From positions 7,006,001 to 7,070,000 of the forward strand of contig NZ_AP028461.1 of the NCBI RefSeq assembly GCF_033097365.1: a stretch of 64,000 bases of DNA, read 5' to 3'. Under the pieces are notes generated by a model. That model did no database searches and was not told the origin of the DNA. It worked only from the letters and a program-made list of their open reading frames with translations. The translations under genes were made by a program, and so were the position numbers. The stretch is from Actinoplanes sichuanensis (lineage in GTDB: Bacteria; Actinomycetota; Actinomycetes; Mycobacteriales; Micromonosporaceae). This document shows, piece by piece, positions 8,750 through 17,640 of the stretch; position 1 is the stretch's first letter; each line of letters starts with the position of its first letter.

Positions 8750-9705
8750 TCCCGACCCCTCTCTTCCGCGGCGGCTCGCGCCACACCGGCCCCGATTCCC
8801 TTCGCGGTGGGCGCCTGCCCGGCCGGTTCCTTCGCGGCCGGTTCCTTCCCGACCGGCTCCTTCACGACCGGCTCCTTCACGGCCGGTTCCTTACCGACCG
8901 GCTCCTTACCGACCGGCTCCTTCGCGGCGGCGAATGCCAATCGCACGTCACCGAGCCCGCTGAATTCGGCCCGGAATTCATCACCCGGCCGCGCGTCGAC
9001 GGCCCGCGCGCACGCCCCCGGCAGAATCAGATGCCCGGCTTTCAGGCGCACCCCGAATCTCGCGACCTTCCGCGCGAGCCAGGCGACCGCAGTGACCGGA
9101 TTCCCGAGAACGGCGTCCGACCGCCCGGCCGCGACCTGCTCATCCCCACGCCACAAGACCGCGGCGATGCCGCGAGGATCGATTTCCTTCGGCGGTACGC
9201 GTTGAGCGCCCACCACGAATCCGGCGGACGAGGCGTTGTCCGCGATCGTGTCGGCCAGACTGATCCGCCAGTCGACGATCCGGCTGTCGATCAGCTCGAT
9301 GGACGGGGCGAACGCGGCCGTGGCAGCGAGCACGTCATCCTCGGTGCACCCTTTGCCGGGCAGATCCGCACCGAGGAGAAAGGCCACCTCGATCTCCACC
9401 CGCGGATAGCAGAACCGTCCGGTGTCGACGGCGACCTCCTCGGAGAGCCGCATGTCGGCGAGCAGATGCCCGTAATCGGGCTCGTCCACCCCCATCATCT
9501 CCTGCATGGCTTTCGAGGAGAGCCCCACTTTGTGCCCCACGATCGCAGCGCTGCGCCGCCGAATGTTGTGCAGCTGAATCGCATAGGCGTCGTCCGCGGT
9601 GAGCCCGGGCGACTCGGTGACGAGCGGTGGAATCGGCGCCCGATCCCGTTCCGCGTCGCGGAGCCGATCCGCCAGCGCCTCGATCTCAGCCTCACCGATC
9701 ATCAT
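8746..9705 (-). CDS. hsaE: 2-hydroxypenta/hexa-2,4-dienoate hydratase HsaE with repetitive C-terminal tail
   Basis: The first 260 of 319 residues are a complete 2-keto-4-pentenoate hydratase ([23 protein letters not shown], the metal-binding [12 protein letters not shown], and SSAGFVVG). It hydrates 2-hydroxyhexa-2,4-dienoate to 4-hydroxy-2-oxohexanoate. The family usually ends near residue 260-265; here about 58 extra residues follow, with seven KEP-x-x pentads (262-296) and then an Ala/Gly/Glu-rich end. The start ATGATG at 9705 follows GGGAGAAG and overlaps the end of the upstream FAD gene by 14 bases. Confidence 0.92.
   Translation of the reverse strand: MMIGEAEIEALADRLRDAERDRAPIPPLVTESPGLTADDAYAIQLHNIRRRSAAIVGHKVGLSSKAMQEMMGVDEPDYGHLLADMRLSEEVAVDTGRFCYPRVEIEVAFLLGADLPGKGCTEDDVLAATAAFAPSIELIDSRIVDWRISLADTIADNASSAGFVVGAQRVPPKEIDPRGIAAVLWRGDEQVAAGRSDAVLGNPVTAVAWLARKVARFGVRLKAGHLILPGACARAVDARPGDEFRAEFSGLGDVRLAFAAAKEPVGKEPVGKEPAVKEPVVKEPVGKEPAAKEPAGQAPTAKGIGAGVARAAAEERGRE
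8818..8922 (-). repeat. 15-bp tandem repeat in hsaE
   Basis: Seven imperfect copies of a 15-base unit (forward-strand core CCGGYTCCTT) encode seven KEP-x-x pentapeptides. All copies preserve the reading frame. Confidence 0.9.
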
Positions 9706-11554
9706 CTTCTCCCGATTCGGAAAACGCGGCGCCGGCGGATGGGGAACCCACCGGCGCGGTGGCGGCGTGACGGCCCGCGCGGCGACCGGAGAACACGCAG
9801 TCGGCCAACGAAAGCCCGCTGACATAGGACCCGGAACAGATTCCGACGGCCGTCCGCCCGGCCGCATAGAGCCCGTCGATCGACGTACCGTCCGGGCGTA
9901 GCACCTGGCCGCTCTCCTCGTCGACGGTCAGTCCGCCCAGGGTGAGCATCGGCGCCGGGGAAGCCCGCAACGACACATCGACAGCCGAAAAAGGAGCGTT
10001 GACCAGACCGCGAACGAACTCCAAGGGCTTACCGACGACATCTCGCCCCACTCGAACGCCGGCGGCGGTGAAACCACCGCTCCCGGCGGGGGTGGAACCA
10101 TCGTTTCCGGCGGGGGTGGAACCATCGTTTCCGGAGGCGGTGAAACGGTCGCCCGCGGCGGCGGTGGCGTCAATCCCGGCGGCGGTGTTGTTCGCCGTCA
10201 CGGTCTCGATCAGGTTGGTCTCGTTGATGCCGGCGCGGCGGGCGAGTTCGGCGAGTGTCGGGGCCGAGATCCGGCGGGCGGCGAAGAGCCACCGGCTCTG
10301 CCAGCGCTGGAACCACAGCGTCTGCGAGGACAGCTGCCGCCGAGCCGCACGGAGCAGATCCGCGTCGACGAGCAGCCAGCCCTTCCCGTCGGGGCAGGCC
10401 CGGATCGCCTCGCCGATCGCCGCGCCGTACCGGGACTCGTCGCAGACCCGCCGCCCGTCCCGGTCGACGAGAACCCCACCGAGCAGGGCGGAAGGCGGCG
10501 TGAGGAACCGCCAGATGGTGACCCGGTCGAGAAACCGGGTCGCCGCGCCGACCGCCGTGCCGAGCCGGATCCCGGACCCGTCGTCTCCGGGCGTCCCCAG
10601 CCGAAGCCCGCGATACCCGGGCGCGTGCTCCCGCATCATCGCCCGGTCGAAGACGAACCCACCGGCCGCCAGCACCACGGCATCGGCCTGAATCCGCAGT
10701 TCCCGCCCGTAGCGGTCCTCGATCCAGGCGACTCCTCGATGCAGCAGCCGCCCGAAACCGGGCACGTAGACACCGGGCTTGACCGACCACCGGTGCAGCC
10801 ACCGATGCGCGCCCCGGGCCCAGACCGGCGCCGACCGCAACGTGCGGCAGACCAGCCCGGTCACCCGGTCACCCGGCTCGCCCGGCCGCGAACGGGCCTC
10901 CTCCGGCGCCGGTTGCTCCGGTTGCTCCGCGCGAGGGTCGTGGTGCGCGAGACGGGCTTCCGCGGCGGATGTCGATGGATGCGGTTGGTGAGCGGTGGGC
11001 GTACCGCTGGAGGGGTTTGCGGAGAAGAGAAGCGAGAGGGCCTGGGATTGCCGGAGGAAACGGACTCGTCGCGATGCGGCGGCGGCCGCCAGACGGGCGT
11101 GGAGGGTGCCGCCGGAGGTTCCGCGGGCGTGAGTTCGGTGGCCGCGTGGGGCCGGGTCGGCGTAGGCGTGTTCGCTGCCCGATTGGTAGAGGTAGTGGCG
11201 ATTCGTCGGGTAGGACGTCTTGTCCGGGCACAGGCTCGCGTCGAACGGGACTCCGTGCTCCTCCAGCCAGGCGAGCATGTCGGCCGATTCGTCGCAGAAG
11301 CGGCGCAGGGTGGCCGGGGAGACGGCGTCGCGGACCTCGTGGCGCAGATATTCGTACATGGCCGCCGGGGTGTCGGTGACACCCGCGGCGCGCTGCAGGC
11401 GGGTGCCGCCGCCCGCGTAGACGATGCCGCCGGAGACGGCGGTGGCGCCGCCCCCGGTGAAGCGGTCGATCACCAGGACGTCGGCGCCGGATTCAGCGGC
11501 CTCGATGGCGGCACAGGCGCCCGCCGCGCCGAAGCCCACCACCACGACGTACAT
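9692..11554 (-). CDS. FAD-dependent dehydrogenase, KstD/fumarate reductase fold, in the hsaEGF operon
   Basis: 620 residues. It starts directly with the FAD dinucleotide motif (VVVVGFGAAGACAAIEAA, then VIDRFTGGGATAVSGG) and ends with GLYAAGRTAVGICSGSYVSGLSLADCVFSGRRAG, the FAD-contacting end of the fumarate reductase/KstD superfamily. It is distinct from the two canonical KstDs here and probably acts on a steroid intermediate; which one is unknown. Residues about 180-229 are a Pro/Glu/Ala/His-rich insertion, and a GNDGSTPA motif is repeated near residue 520. The ATG at 11554 has GGAGGG upstream; the longer open frame beyond it crosses the KstR promoter and is rejected. Confidence 0.85.
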   Translation of the reverse strand: MYVVVVGFGAAGACAAIEAAESGADVLVIDRFTGGGATAVSGGIVYAGGGTRLQRAAGVTDTPAAMYEYLRHEVRDAVSPATLRRFCDESADMLAWLEEHGVPFDASLCPDKTSYPTNRHYLYQSGSEHAYADPAPRGHRTHARGTSGGTLHARLAAAAASRRVRFLRQSQALSLLFSANPSSGTPTAHQPHPSTSAAEARLAHHDPRAEQPEQPAPEEARSRPGEPGDRVTGLVCRTLRSAPVWARGAHRWLHRWSVKPGVYVPGFGRLLHRGVAWIEDRYGRELRIQADAVVLAAGGFVFDRAMMREHAPGYRGLRLGTPGDDGSGIRLGTAVGAATRFLDRVTIWRFLTPPSALLGGVLVDRDGRRVCDESRYGAAIGEAIRACPDGKGWLLVDADLLRAARRQLSSQTLWFQRWQSRWLFAARRISAPTLAELARRAGINETNLIETVTANNTAAGIDATAAAGDRFTASGNDGSTPAGNDGSTPAGSGGFTAAGVRVGRDVVGKPLEFVRGLVNAPFSAVDVSLRASPAPMLTLGGLTVDEESGQVLRPDGTSIDGLYAAGRTAVGICSGSYVSGLSLADCVFSGRRAGRHAATAPVGSPSAGAAFSESGEDDDR

Positions 11555-11592
11555 GCGGCCCTCCGGGGTAATGGCGTCGGCGACCGGATAAC

Positions 11593-11606
11593 TATAACCT
11601 GTTCTA
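11593..11606. promoter_or_regulatory. KstR operator 2 (kstD / FAD dehydrogenase-hsaEGF divergent promoters)
   Basis: TATAACCTGTTCTA matches TnnAACnnGTTnnA. On the plus strand its TATAAC is itself a good -10 box, and the kstD GTG begins at the very next base after the operator (11607), implying a leaderless message. On the minus strand TATAGT serves as -10 for the gene starting at 11554. A 17-base stretch here recurs exactly in operator 4. Confidence 0.9.
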
Positions 11607-13184
11607 GTGTTGCGCGAAGAGGAATTCGACGTCGTCGTGGTGGGCAGCGGCGCGGCCGGGATGACCGCCGCGCTCACCGCCGCGCACCATGGGCTCAGCG
11701 CTGTGGTCATGGACGGCGCCGAGGTGTACGGCGGTTCGACCGCCCGATCCGGCGGGGGCCTGTGGCTCCCCGGCCCGGAGGCGAGCACCTATCTGAAACA
11801 CGTTGCAGGCGATGAGGTGCCCGCCGCGCGCCGGGATGCGCTGCTGGAGCACGGGCCGGACGTATTGGCCTTCGTCACCGCGCACACGCCGCTGGAGTTC
11901 GCCCGGGTGCCGGGCTACCCCGACTATCATCCGGAGGCGCCGGGCGGGCTCGCCGAGGGCCGCACGCTGGAGCCGCGCCCGCTGGACGTCCGCCGGGTCG
12001 CCGAGGACGTCGGCACACTCGCGCCGCCGTATCGGGCCGCGCCGAACGGGATGGCGGTGACCGCGGTCGACTACCGCTGGCTGTCGCTCGGGCTGCGGCA
12101 TCCGCGGTCGGCGCTGACCGCGGTGAAACTGGCCGCCGGGCGGTTCCGGGGGCGGCGGCTCACGATGGGGCAGGCGCTGGCGGCGGGGTTGCGGGCCGGG
12201 TTGCGGTCGGCGGGGGTTCCGGTGCGATTGGGTACGCCGATGACCGCCCTGCACGTCTCCGACGGCCGGGTCGCCGGAGTGGCGACGCCGGACGGTGTGC
12301 TGACCGCCCGGCGTGGAGTGGTGCTGGCGTGCGGCGGGTTCGACCACAACGAGCGGATGCGCCGGGAGCATCAGGATCTGGGTACCGCGTGGACGGTCGG
12401 CGCGGCCGGGAACACCGGGCTCGGCATCGAGGAGGGGCAGCGGCTCGGGGCGGCCCTGGATCTGATGGACGAGGCCTGGTGGGGGCCGTCGCTGCCGCTG
12501 ACCGGTGGGGCGTACTTCTGCCTGGCCGAGCGCAACCTGCCGGGCAGCCTGGTGGTCGACGGCACCGGGCGACGGTTCGTGAACGAGGCGGCGCCGTACG
12601 TCGACGTGGTCCACACCATGCTCGGACGGACCGGCTCGGGCCCGCATCTGCCGGCCTGGCTGGTGACCGACCGCTCGTACCGGGACCGGTATCTGTTCGC
12701 CGGGCGGGCGCCGCGGGCCCCGCTGCCGAAGCGGTGGTTCGACGCCGGGATCGCGCATCGGGCGGACACCCTGGACGAGCTGGCCGAGCGGATCGGGGTG
12801 CCGGCCGAGGCGTTGCGAGCGACCGTCGAGCGGTTCAACGGGTTCGCGGCGAGCGGGCGGGACGAGGACTTCGGGCGGGGCGATTCGGCGTACGACAGGT
12901 ACTACGGTGACCCGCGGCAGCGGCCGAACCCGTGCCTGGGCGCCCTGACGCGGCCGCCGTTCCTGGCGTTCTCGCTGGTACCGGGCGATCTGGGAACCAA
13001 GGGCGGGTTGCGCACCGACGAACGGGCCCGGGTGCTGCGCGAGGACGGGACGCCGGTGCCCGGTCTGTACGCGGCCGGCAACACGAGCGCCTCGGTGATG
13101 GGTCGTGGCTACGCGGGCGCGGGCGCCACCCTCGGCCCGGCGATGACCTTCGGCTACCTGGCGGCTCGGGACATGGCCGGCTGA
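11607..13184 (+). CDS. kstD: 3-ketosteroid delta1-dehydrogenase (paralogue A)
   Basis: 525 residues with the KstD signature set: FAD motif VVVVGSGAAGMTAAL, YGGSTARSGGGLWLP, the catalytic-region GYPDYHPE, VNEAAPYVDVVHTM, and the C-terminal GLYAAGNTSASVMGRGYAGAGATLGPAMTFG, which holds the Tyr and Gly that hold the C3 ketone in known KstDs. It introduces the C1-C2 double bond into 3-ketosteroids. The GTG at 11607 abuts the KstR box; a TTG follows at 11610. It is divergent from the FAD dehydrogenase-hsaEGF operon. Confidence 0.93.
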   Translation: MLREEEFDVVVVGSGAAGMTAALTAAHHGLSAVVMDGAEVYGGSTARSGGGLWLPGPEASTYLKHVAGDEVPAARRDALLEHGPDVLAFVTAHTPLEFARVPGYPDYHPEAPGGLAEGRTLEPRPLDVRRVAEDVGTLAPPYRAAPNGMAVTAVDYRWLSLGLRHPRSALTAVKLAAGRFRGRRLTMGQALAAGLRAGLRSAGVPVRLGTPMTALHVSDGRVAGVATPDGVLTARRGVVLACGGFDHNERMRREHQDLGTAWTVGAAGNTGLGIEEGQRLGAALDLMDEAWWGPSLPLTGGAYFCLAERNLPGSLVVDGTGRRFVNEAAPYVDVVHTMLGRTGSGPHLPAWLVTDRSYRDRYLFAGRAPRAPLPKRWFDAGIAHRADTLDELAERIGVPAEALRATVERFNGFAASGRDEDFGRGDSAYDRYYGDPRQRPNPCLGALTRPPFLAFSLVPGDLGTKGGLRTDERARVLREDGTPVPGLYAAGNTSASVMGRGYAGAGATLGPAMTFGYLAARDMAG

Positions 13185-13245
13185 CCGGAGGGCGGTGGAC
13201 TCGGTTCCCTACCGTGGCGGTGTCGTCTTATCGTGGCCGTCCCAC

Positions 13246-14577
13246 ATGGAGCAACCGGGGGTGTGCGTGCCGACCCAGCTGGCGTCCGCAAGAGAACTGG
13301 CACCACCGCGAACCGGGAGTAGACGGCTGTCCACGCCGCGGCTCTACTGGCTGGTGGCCGCCGGGCTGGTGGTGCTGGCACTGGCCACCGGCGTCGCCGC
13401 GCTGGCCGACGTGCGGGAGCGGTCCGCGCTGCTCACCGACGTCTCCGAGGTGAAGGCGCCGATCAGTGTCGACGCGCAGACGCTGTACCGGTCGCTGGCC
13501 GACGCCGACGCCACCGCCGCGACGGCGTTCCTGTCCACCGGTGGCGAGTCGTCCGACCTGCGTACCCGCTATCTCGACGACATCGCGCAGGCCAGTTCGG
13601 CGCTGACGATCGCGCTGCGGGACGCCGACGACGACGAGACGGCCCGGCTGCGGGTGGTCGCCGAGCAGCTGCCGGTGTACACCGGCCTGATCGAGACGGC
13701 CCGGTCCAACCAGCGTCACGGCGTGCCGCTGGGCGGGGCCTACCTGCGGGAGGCGTCGGGGCTGATGCAGCAGACGATCCTCCCGGCGGCCGCCGGGGTC
13801 TTCGACAGCACCCATCGGCGACTGGTCGGCGAGCAGGCGGCGGCCGACGGTTTCCCCTGGCCGGCCGCGTTCTTCGGGGTGCTGCTGGCCGGGGCGCTGC
13901 TCGCCGCGCAGGTGCTGGTGGCCCGCCGGAGCCGGCGCACGTTCAACCTGGGCCTGGTCGGGGCGAGCGGGATCGCCGTCCTGGCGCTGCTCTGGTCGTT
14001 CGTCGCGCTCGGCGCCTCGACCGGCCGGTTGGAGACCGGGCCGGGCAGTCCGGCCGAGCAGGTGTCGGTGCTGGCCAACTCGGGCCGGGCGGCGTTGCAG
14101 GCACGGGCCAACGAGTCGCTGACGCTCGTCGCCCGGGGTGGTGGGGCCACGTTCGAGACGCAGTTCGTCGGCCGGATGGACGAGCTGATCGGGGTGGACG
14201 GCACGAGCGGGCTGCTCGGGAAGGCGCTGGCGCAGGCCGAGGACGACGACCGGGCGTTCATCGAGCAGGCCCGCGCCGAGGCGAACCAGTGGCGCACGCT
14301 GCATCTGCAGGTGCGAGCCGCGGACGACGGCGGCGACTGGAACAAGGCGGTCGAGCTGGCGACGGCCTCCGGTGACCAGGCGCTTCCGGCGGTGTTCGCC
14401 CGGCTCGACAAGGCGCTGACGAACGCCCTGTCGGCGGGCAATCAGCAGGTCGACCGGCAGGCCGACGGCGCGGAGGGTGCCCTGACCGGCCTGGCCGCGG
14501 GATTCGTCCTGCTCACGATCGGCCTGGTGGCCGCTGTAGGGCTCGGTTTCCGGCCGCGAATCGGGGAGTACCGGTGA
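13246..14577 (+). CDS. glnX: GlnX-like four-helix transmembrane signalling protein
   Basis: 443 residues with two similar halves. A membrane helix (about 31-51) is followed by an extracytoplasmic helical stretch, then two adjacent membrane helices in the middle, a second helical stretch, and a last helix at LAAGFVLLTIGLVAAVGLGF. This matches GlnX, which in mycobacteria and corynebacteria passes the signal of the amino-acid sensor GlnH to the kinase PknG. The stop overlaps the glnH start (GTGA). pknG does not follow here. The start is uncertain: ATG 13246 or GTG 13261/13267. TATCGT (13229-13234) is a candidate -10. Confidence 0.7.
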   Translation: MEQPGVCVPTQLASARELAPPRTGSRRLSTPRLYWLVAAGLVVLALATGVAALADVRERSALLTDVSEVKAPISVDAQTLYRSLADADATAATAFLSTGGESSDLRTRYLDDIAQASSALTIALRDADDDETARLRVVAEQLPVYTGLIETARSNQRHGVPLGGAYLREASGLMQQTILPAAAGVFDSTHRRLVGEQAAADGFPWPAAFFGVLLAGALLAAQVLVARRSRRTFNLGLVGASGIAVLALLWSFVALGASTGRLETGPGSPAEQVSVLANSGRAALQARANESLTLVARGGGATFETQFVGRMDELIGVDGTSGLLGKALAQAEDDDRAFIEQARAEANQWRTLHLQVRAADDGGDWNKAVELATASGDQALPAVFARLDKALTNALSAGNQQVDRQADGAEGALTGLAAGFVLLTIGLVAAVGLGFRPRIGEYR

Positions 14578-15557
14578 AGAAGAACCTCAGGATCGCCGCG
14601 GTCATGGTGACGGTCGCGCTGGTCGCGGCCGGATGCGGCACGCCCGACGAGCCGCCGCGGCCGGTGTCGGCCGAGGCCACCGCCACCGTGCCCAGGCCGC
14701 TGAACGTGCAGGACCCGGCCGAGGTGCCGAGCCCCTCCGGCGCGCCGACCTGCAACCCGCGGGCCAGCCTGCGGCCGCCCGCGTCGATGCCGAAACCGAA
14801 CCGGATGCCGGTCGACAGCACGATGGCGGAGATCCAGCAGCGCGGCCGGTTGATCATCGGCATCGACCAGAACGCGTACCTCTTCGGGTTCCGTGATCCG
14901 GGCAGCGGCGAGCTGGTCGGCTTCGAGATCGACTTCGGCCGGGAGATCGCGCGGGCGATCTTCGGGGATCCGACGAAGGTGGAGTTCCGGGCGATCACCA
15001 CCGCCGAGCGGATCCCCAAGCTGCAGAGCGAGGAGGTCGACCTGGTGATCCGGACCATGTCGATGACCTGCGAGCGCTGGCAGCAGGTGCTGTTCTCGAC
15101 CGAGTACATCCCGTCCCGGCAGCGGCTGCTGGTCCGGAAAGCCGACAAGATCAACGACTTCCCGGACCTCAAGGGCAAGAAGGTCTGCGCCACCAAGGGC
15201 AGCACCAGCATCGTGACGATCGCGAAGCAGCCGTACAACCTGATCCCGGTGAGCACCGACAGCACGCTGGACTGTCTGGTCCTGCTCCAGCAGGGGCAGG
15301 TGGACGCGGTCTCGACCATCGACATCCTGCTGGCCGGTCTGGCCGCGCAGGACCCGACGACCGAGGTGACCGGGACGGCGGTGTCCGACGAGCCGGCCGG
15401 GATCGGCATCCCCCTCGAGCACCGGGACATGGCCGGGTTCGTCAACGGGGTGCTGGACAAGATGCGCGCCGACGGGACCTGGACGGACATTTACAACAAG
15501 TGGCTCAAAGAGCGGCTGGGCCCGGCCACTCCGCCCGTGCCGGTCTACCAGAACTGA
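14574..15557 (+). CDS. glnH: GlnH-like amino-acid-binding lipoprotein
   Basis: 327 residues, GTG start overlapping the previous stop, with GGGGAG upstream. It has a lipoprotein signal with Cys21 in VAAGC, a Pro-rich linker, then a family 3 solute-binding domain (GRLIIGIDQNAYLFGFRDP, LVGFEIDFGREIA, VDLVIRTMSMT, ATKGSTS). In organisms with PknG the Asp/Glu-binding GlnH works through GlnX rather than through a permease, and no permease is encoded nearby. This supports a sensor role over transport. Confidence 0.8.
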   Translation: MKKNLRIAAVMVTVALVAAGCGTPDEPPRPVSAEATATVPRPLNVQDPAEVPSPSGAPTCNPRASLRPPASMPKPNRMPVDSTMAEIQQRGRLIIGIDQNAYLFGFRDPGSGELVGFEIDFGREIARAIFGDPTKVEFRAITTAERIPKLQSEEVDLVIRTMSMTCERWQQVLFSTEYIPSRQRLLVRKADKINDFPDLKGKKVCATKGSTSIVTIAKQPYNLIPVSTDSTLDCLVLLQQGQVDAVSTIDILLAGLAAQDPTTEVTGTAVSDEPAGIGIPLEHRDMAGFVNGVLDKMRADGTWTDIYNKWLKERLGPATPPVPVYQN

Positions 15558-15595
15558 CGACTGTGCAGGTAGACGGCCTGCACTACCCTGAGCGC

Positions 15596-16114
15596 GTGCT
15601 GACGGCGACTGTGGTGTTCCTGGTGATCGGCGGCGTGGCCGTCGCCGTCCTGGCGCTGGCGCTGCTCGGCGGCGAGCTCCTGCACTTCGGCCATCCGGAG
15701 GCCGGCGGCCCGGTGTCGACCGAGGTGGCGGCCGGTTTCCTGGGGGCGTTCGGGTTCGCCGGAGCAGCTGCGGCGGAGCTGCTCGGTGCCCGTACCCCCG
15801 TCGGGATCGTCATCGCGGCGGCCGTCGGCGCGTCGGCCGCCGTGCCCGCCGCCTGGATCGCGTGGCGCCTGTCGCGCGCGGCGCGGAACATGCGCACCGA
15901 CGCGACACCGCAGCGGCGGCATCTGGTCGGTTCGATCGGCGTGGTGGTCACGCCGGTGCCGGCCGGCTCGGGTTACGGCGAGGTGCGGATCCGGCTGGGC
16001 GGACAGCCGGTGAAACTGAACGCACGCGCCGACCGGGCCATCCCCGCGGGCGCCGAGGTCTTCGTGATCGAGGCGCCCAGCGACACGAGCGTAATCGTCG
16101 AAGAGACACCATAG
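15596..16114 (+). CDS. NfeD-like membrane protein
   Basis: 172 residues. Three hydrophobic helices (about 3-25, 40-62, 65-84) are followed by a small beta domain (LVGSIGVVVTPV, GEVRIRLGGQPVKLNARAD, IPAGAEVFVIE) resembling the OB-fold of NfeD proteins. NfeD genes typically precede a flotillin or slipin, as here (11 bases from the stop to the next ATG). TACCCT (15584-15589) lies six bases before the GTG, implying a leaderless mRNA. Likely function is in membrane domain organisation; exact role unknown. Confidence 0.75.
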   Translation: MLTATVVFLVIGGVAVAVLALALLGGELLHFGHPEAGGPVSTEVAAGFLGAFGFAGAAAAELLGARTPVGIVIAAAVGASAAVPAAWIAWRLSRAARNMRTDATPQRRHLVGSIGVVVTPVPAGSGYGEVRIRLGGQPVKLNARADRAIPAGAEVFVIEAPSDTSVIVEETP

Positions 16115-16125
16115 GGAAGGCATAG

Positions 16126-17634
16126 ATGTCTGGACTGTTGATCGCGATCGCCGGCGGTGTGCTGCTGATCGTGCTGCTCGTGGTGTTCATCCTGTCCCGG
16201 ATCAAGGTGGCCGGGCCGAACGAGGCGTTCATCATCACCGGCCGCAAGGGCAAGGTGACGCAGGGGCTGGACGGCACCAGCAGCACCGATCTGTCCGGTC
16301 AGAAGGTCGTGATGGGTGCGTCGGTGTTCGTGCTGCCGGTCGTGCAGAAACTGCAGTCGCTGGACCTGTCCAGCCGCCGCATCGACGTCGGCATCAAGGG
16401 CGCGGTGTCGAAGCAGGGCATCCGGGCCGAGCTGCACGGTGTGGCGATCGTGAAGGTCGGCGGCACCGAGGACGCGATCCGCGCGGCCGCCCAGCGGTTC
16501 CTGCACCAGCAGTCGGAGATCGAGGACTTCACCCGTGAGGTGCTGGCCGGTGCGCTGCGGTCGATCGTCGGCCGGCTCACCATCGAGGAGATCATCCGGG
16601 ACCGGGCGGCGTTCGCCAGCGCGGTCGCCGAGGAGGCCGAGCACTCGATGACCAACCAGGGTCTGGTGCTCGACACGTTCCAGCTGCAGGACATCCTGGC
16701 CGAAGGGTCGTACCTGCAGGATCTGGGTCGCCCGGAGGCGGCGCGGGTGCTCAAGGACGCGGCCATCGCCGAGGCCCGGGCCCGGCAGGCCGCCGAGCAG
16801 GAGCGGCTGCTGGCCGAGGAGGCGATCGCCGAGGCGAACCGGAACCTGTCGCTGAAGCAGGCCGCCATCCAGGCCGAGATCGACGCGGCGAAGGCCCAGT
16901 CGGCGGCGGCCGGTCCGCTGGCGCAGGCCGAGCGGGACCAGAAGATCCTCGCCGAGCAGCAGAAGGTGGCCGAGCAGAACGCCGAGCTCAAGCAGCGTCA
17001 GCTGGACACCGAGGTGCGTAAGCCGGCGGACGCCGCCCGGTACCGGGTGGAGCAGGAGGCCGAGGCGTCCCGCAGCGCCGCGGTGCTGCACGCCGACGCG
17101 CAGCGGCAGGCCACCATCGCCGGTGCGCAGGCGCAGGCCGAGCAGGCCCGCCTGACCGGTGAGGGTGAGCGGGCCCGGCGGGCCGCGCTGGCCGAGGCGC
17201 ACGCGATCGAGGGTGCCAAGGAGGGTGAGGCGGAGCAGCGGCGTCGTACCGCGATCGCCGAGGCGATCGAGCGGGAGGGCGCGGCCGAGGCCGCGGCGAT
17301 CCTCGCGAAGGGTCAGGCCGAGGCCGAGGCGATGGCCAAGAAGGCCGAGGCGTTCGCGGCGTATGGCGACGCGGCCGTCATCGATCTGCTGGTGAAGGTG
17401 CTGCCGCAGGTCGTCGAGGCGGCCAGCGCCCCGCTCGGCAACGTCGACAAGCTGACCGTCATCTCGACCGACGGGGCGACGTCGCTGACCAAGTCGGTGG
17501 CCGGCAACGTGGCGCAGGGTCTGCAGATCGGCACCGACCTGACCGGGATCGACCTGACCGGGCTGCTGGCCCGGCTCGGTGGCACGAAGGTGAACGGCGA
17601 CAAGCCGGCCGTCGAGGGTCAGATCCAGGGCTGA
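16126..17634 (+). CDS. flotillin-like SPFH/Band 7 protein
   Basis: 502 residues: one N-terminal membrane helix (LLIAIAGGVLLIVLLVVFIL), the SPFH domain (GPNEAFIITGRKGK to about residue 190), a long Ala/Glu/Gln coiled coil with the EA-rich heptads typical of flotillins (about 200-430), and a C-terminal VLPQVVEAASAPLGNVDKLTVIS oligomerisation region. Flotillins scaffold membrane microdomains. It is preceded by its NfeD-like partner, with AGGGAAGG before the ATG. Confidence 0.9.
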   Translation: MSGLLIAIAGGVLLIVLLVVFILSRIKVAGPNEAFIITGRKGKVTQGLDGTSSTDLSGQKVVMGASVFVLPVVQKLQSLDLSSRRIDVGIKGAVSKQGIRAELHGVAIVKVGGTEDAIRAAAQRFLHQQSEIEDFTREVLAGALRSIVGRLTIEEIIRDRAAFASAVAEEAEHSMTNQGLVLDTFQLQDILAEGSYLQDLGRPEAARVLKDAAIAEARARQAAEQERLLAEEAIAEANRNLSLKQAAIQAEIDAAKAQSAAAGPLAQAERDQKILAEQQKVAEQNAELKQRQLDTEVRKPADAARYRVEQEAEASRSAAVLHADAQRQATIAGAQAQAEQARLTGEGERARRAALAEAHAIEGAKEGEAEQRRRTAIAEAIEREGAAEAAAILAKGQAEAEAMAKKAEAFAAYGDAAVIDLLVKVLPQVVEAASAPLGNVDKLTVISTDGATSLTKSVAGNVAQGLQIGTDLTGIDLTGLLARLGGTKVNGDKPAVEGQIQG

Positions 17635-17640
17635 GTGAGC

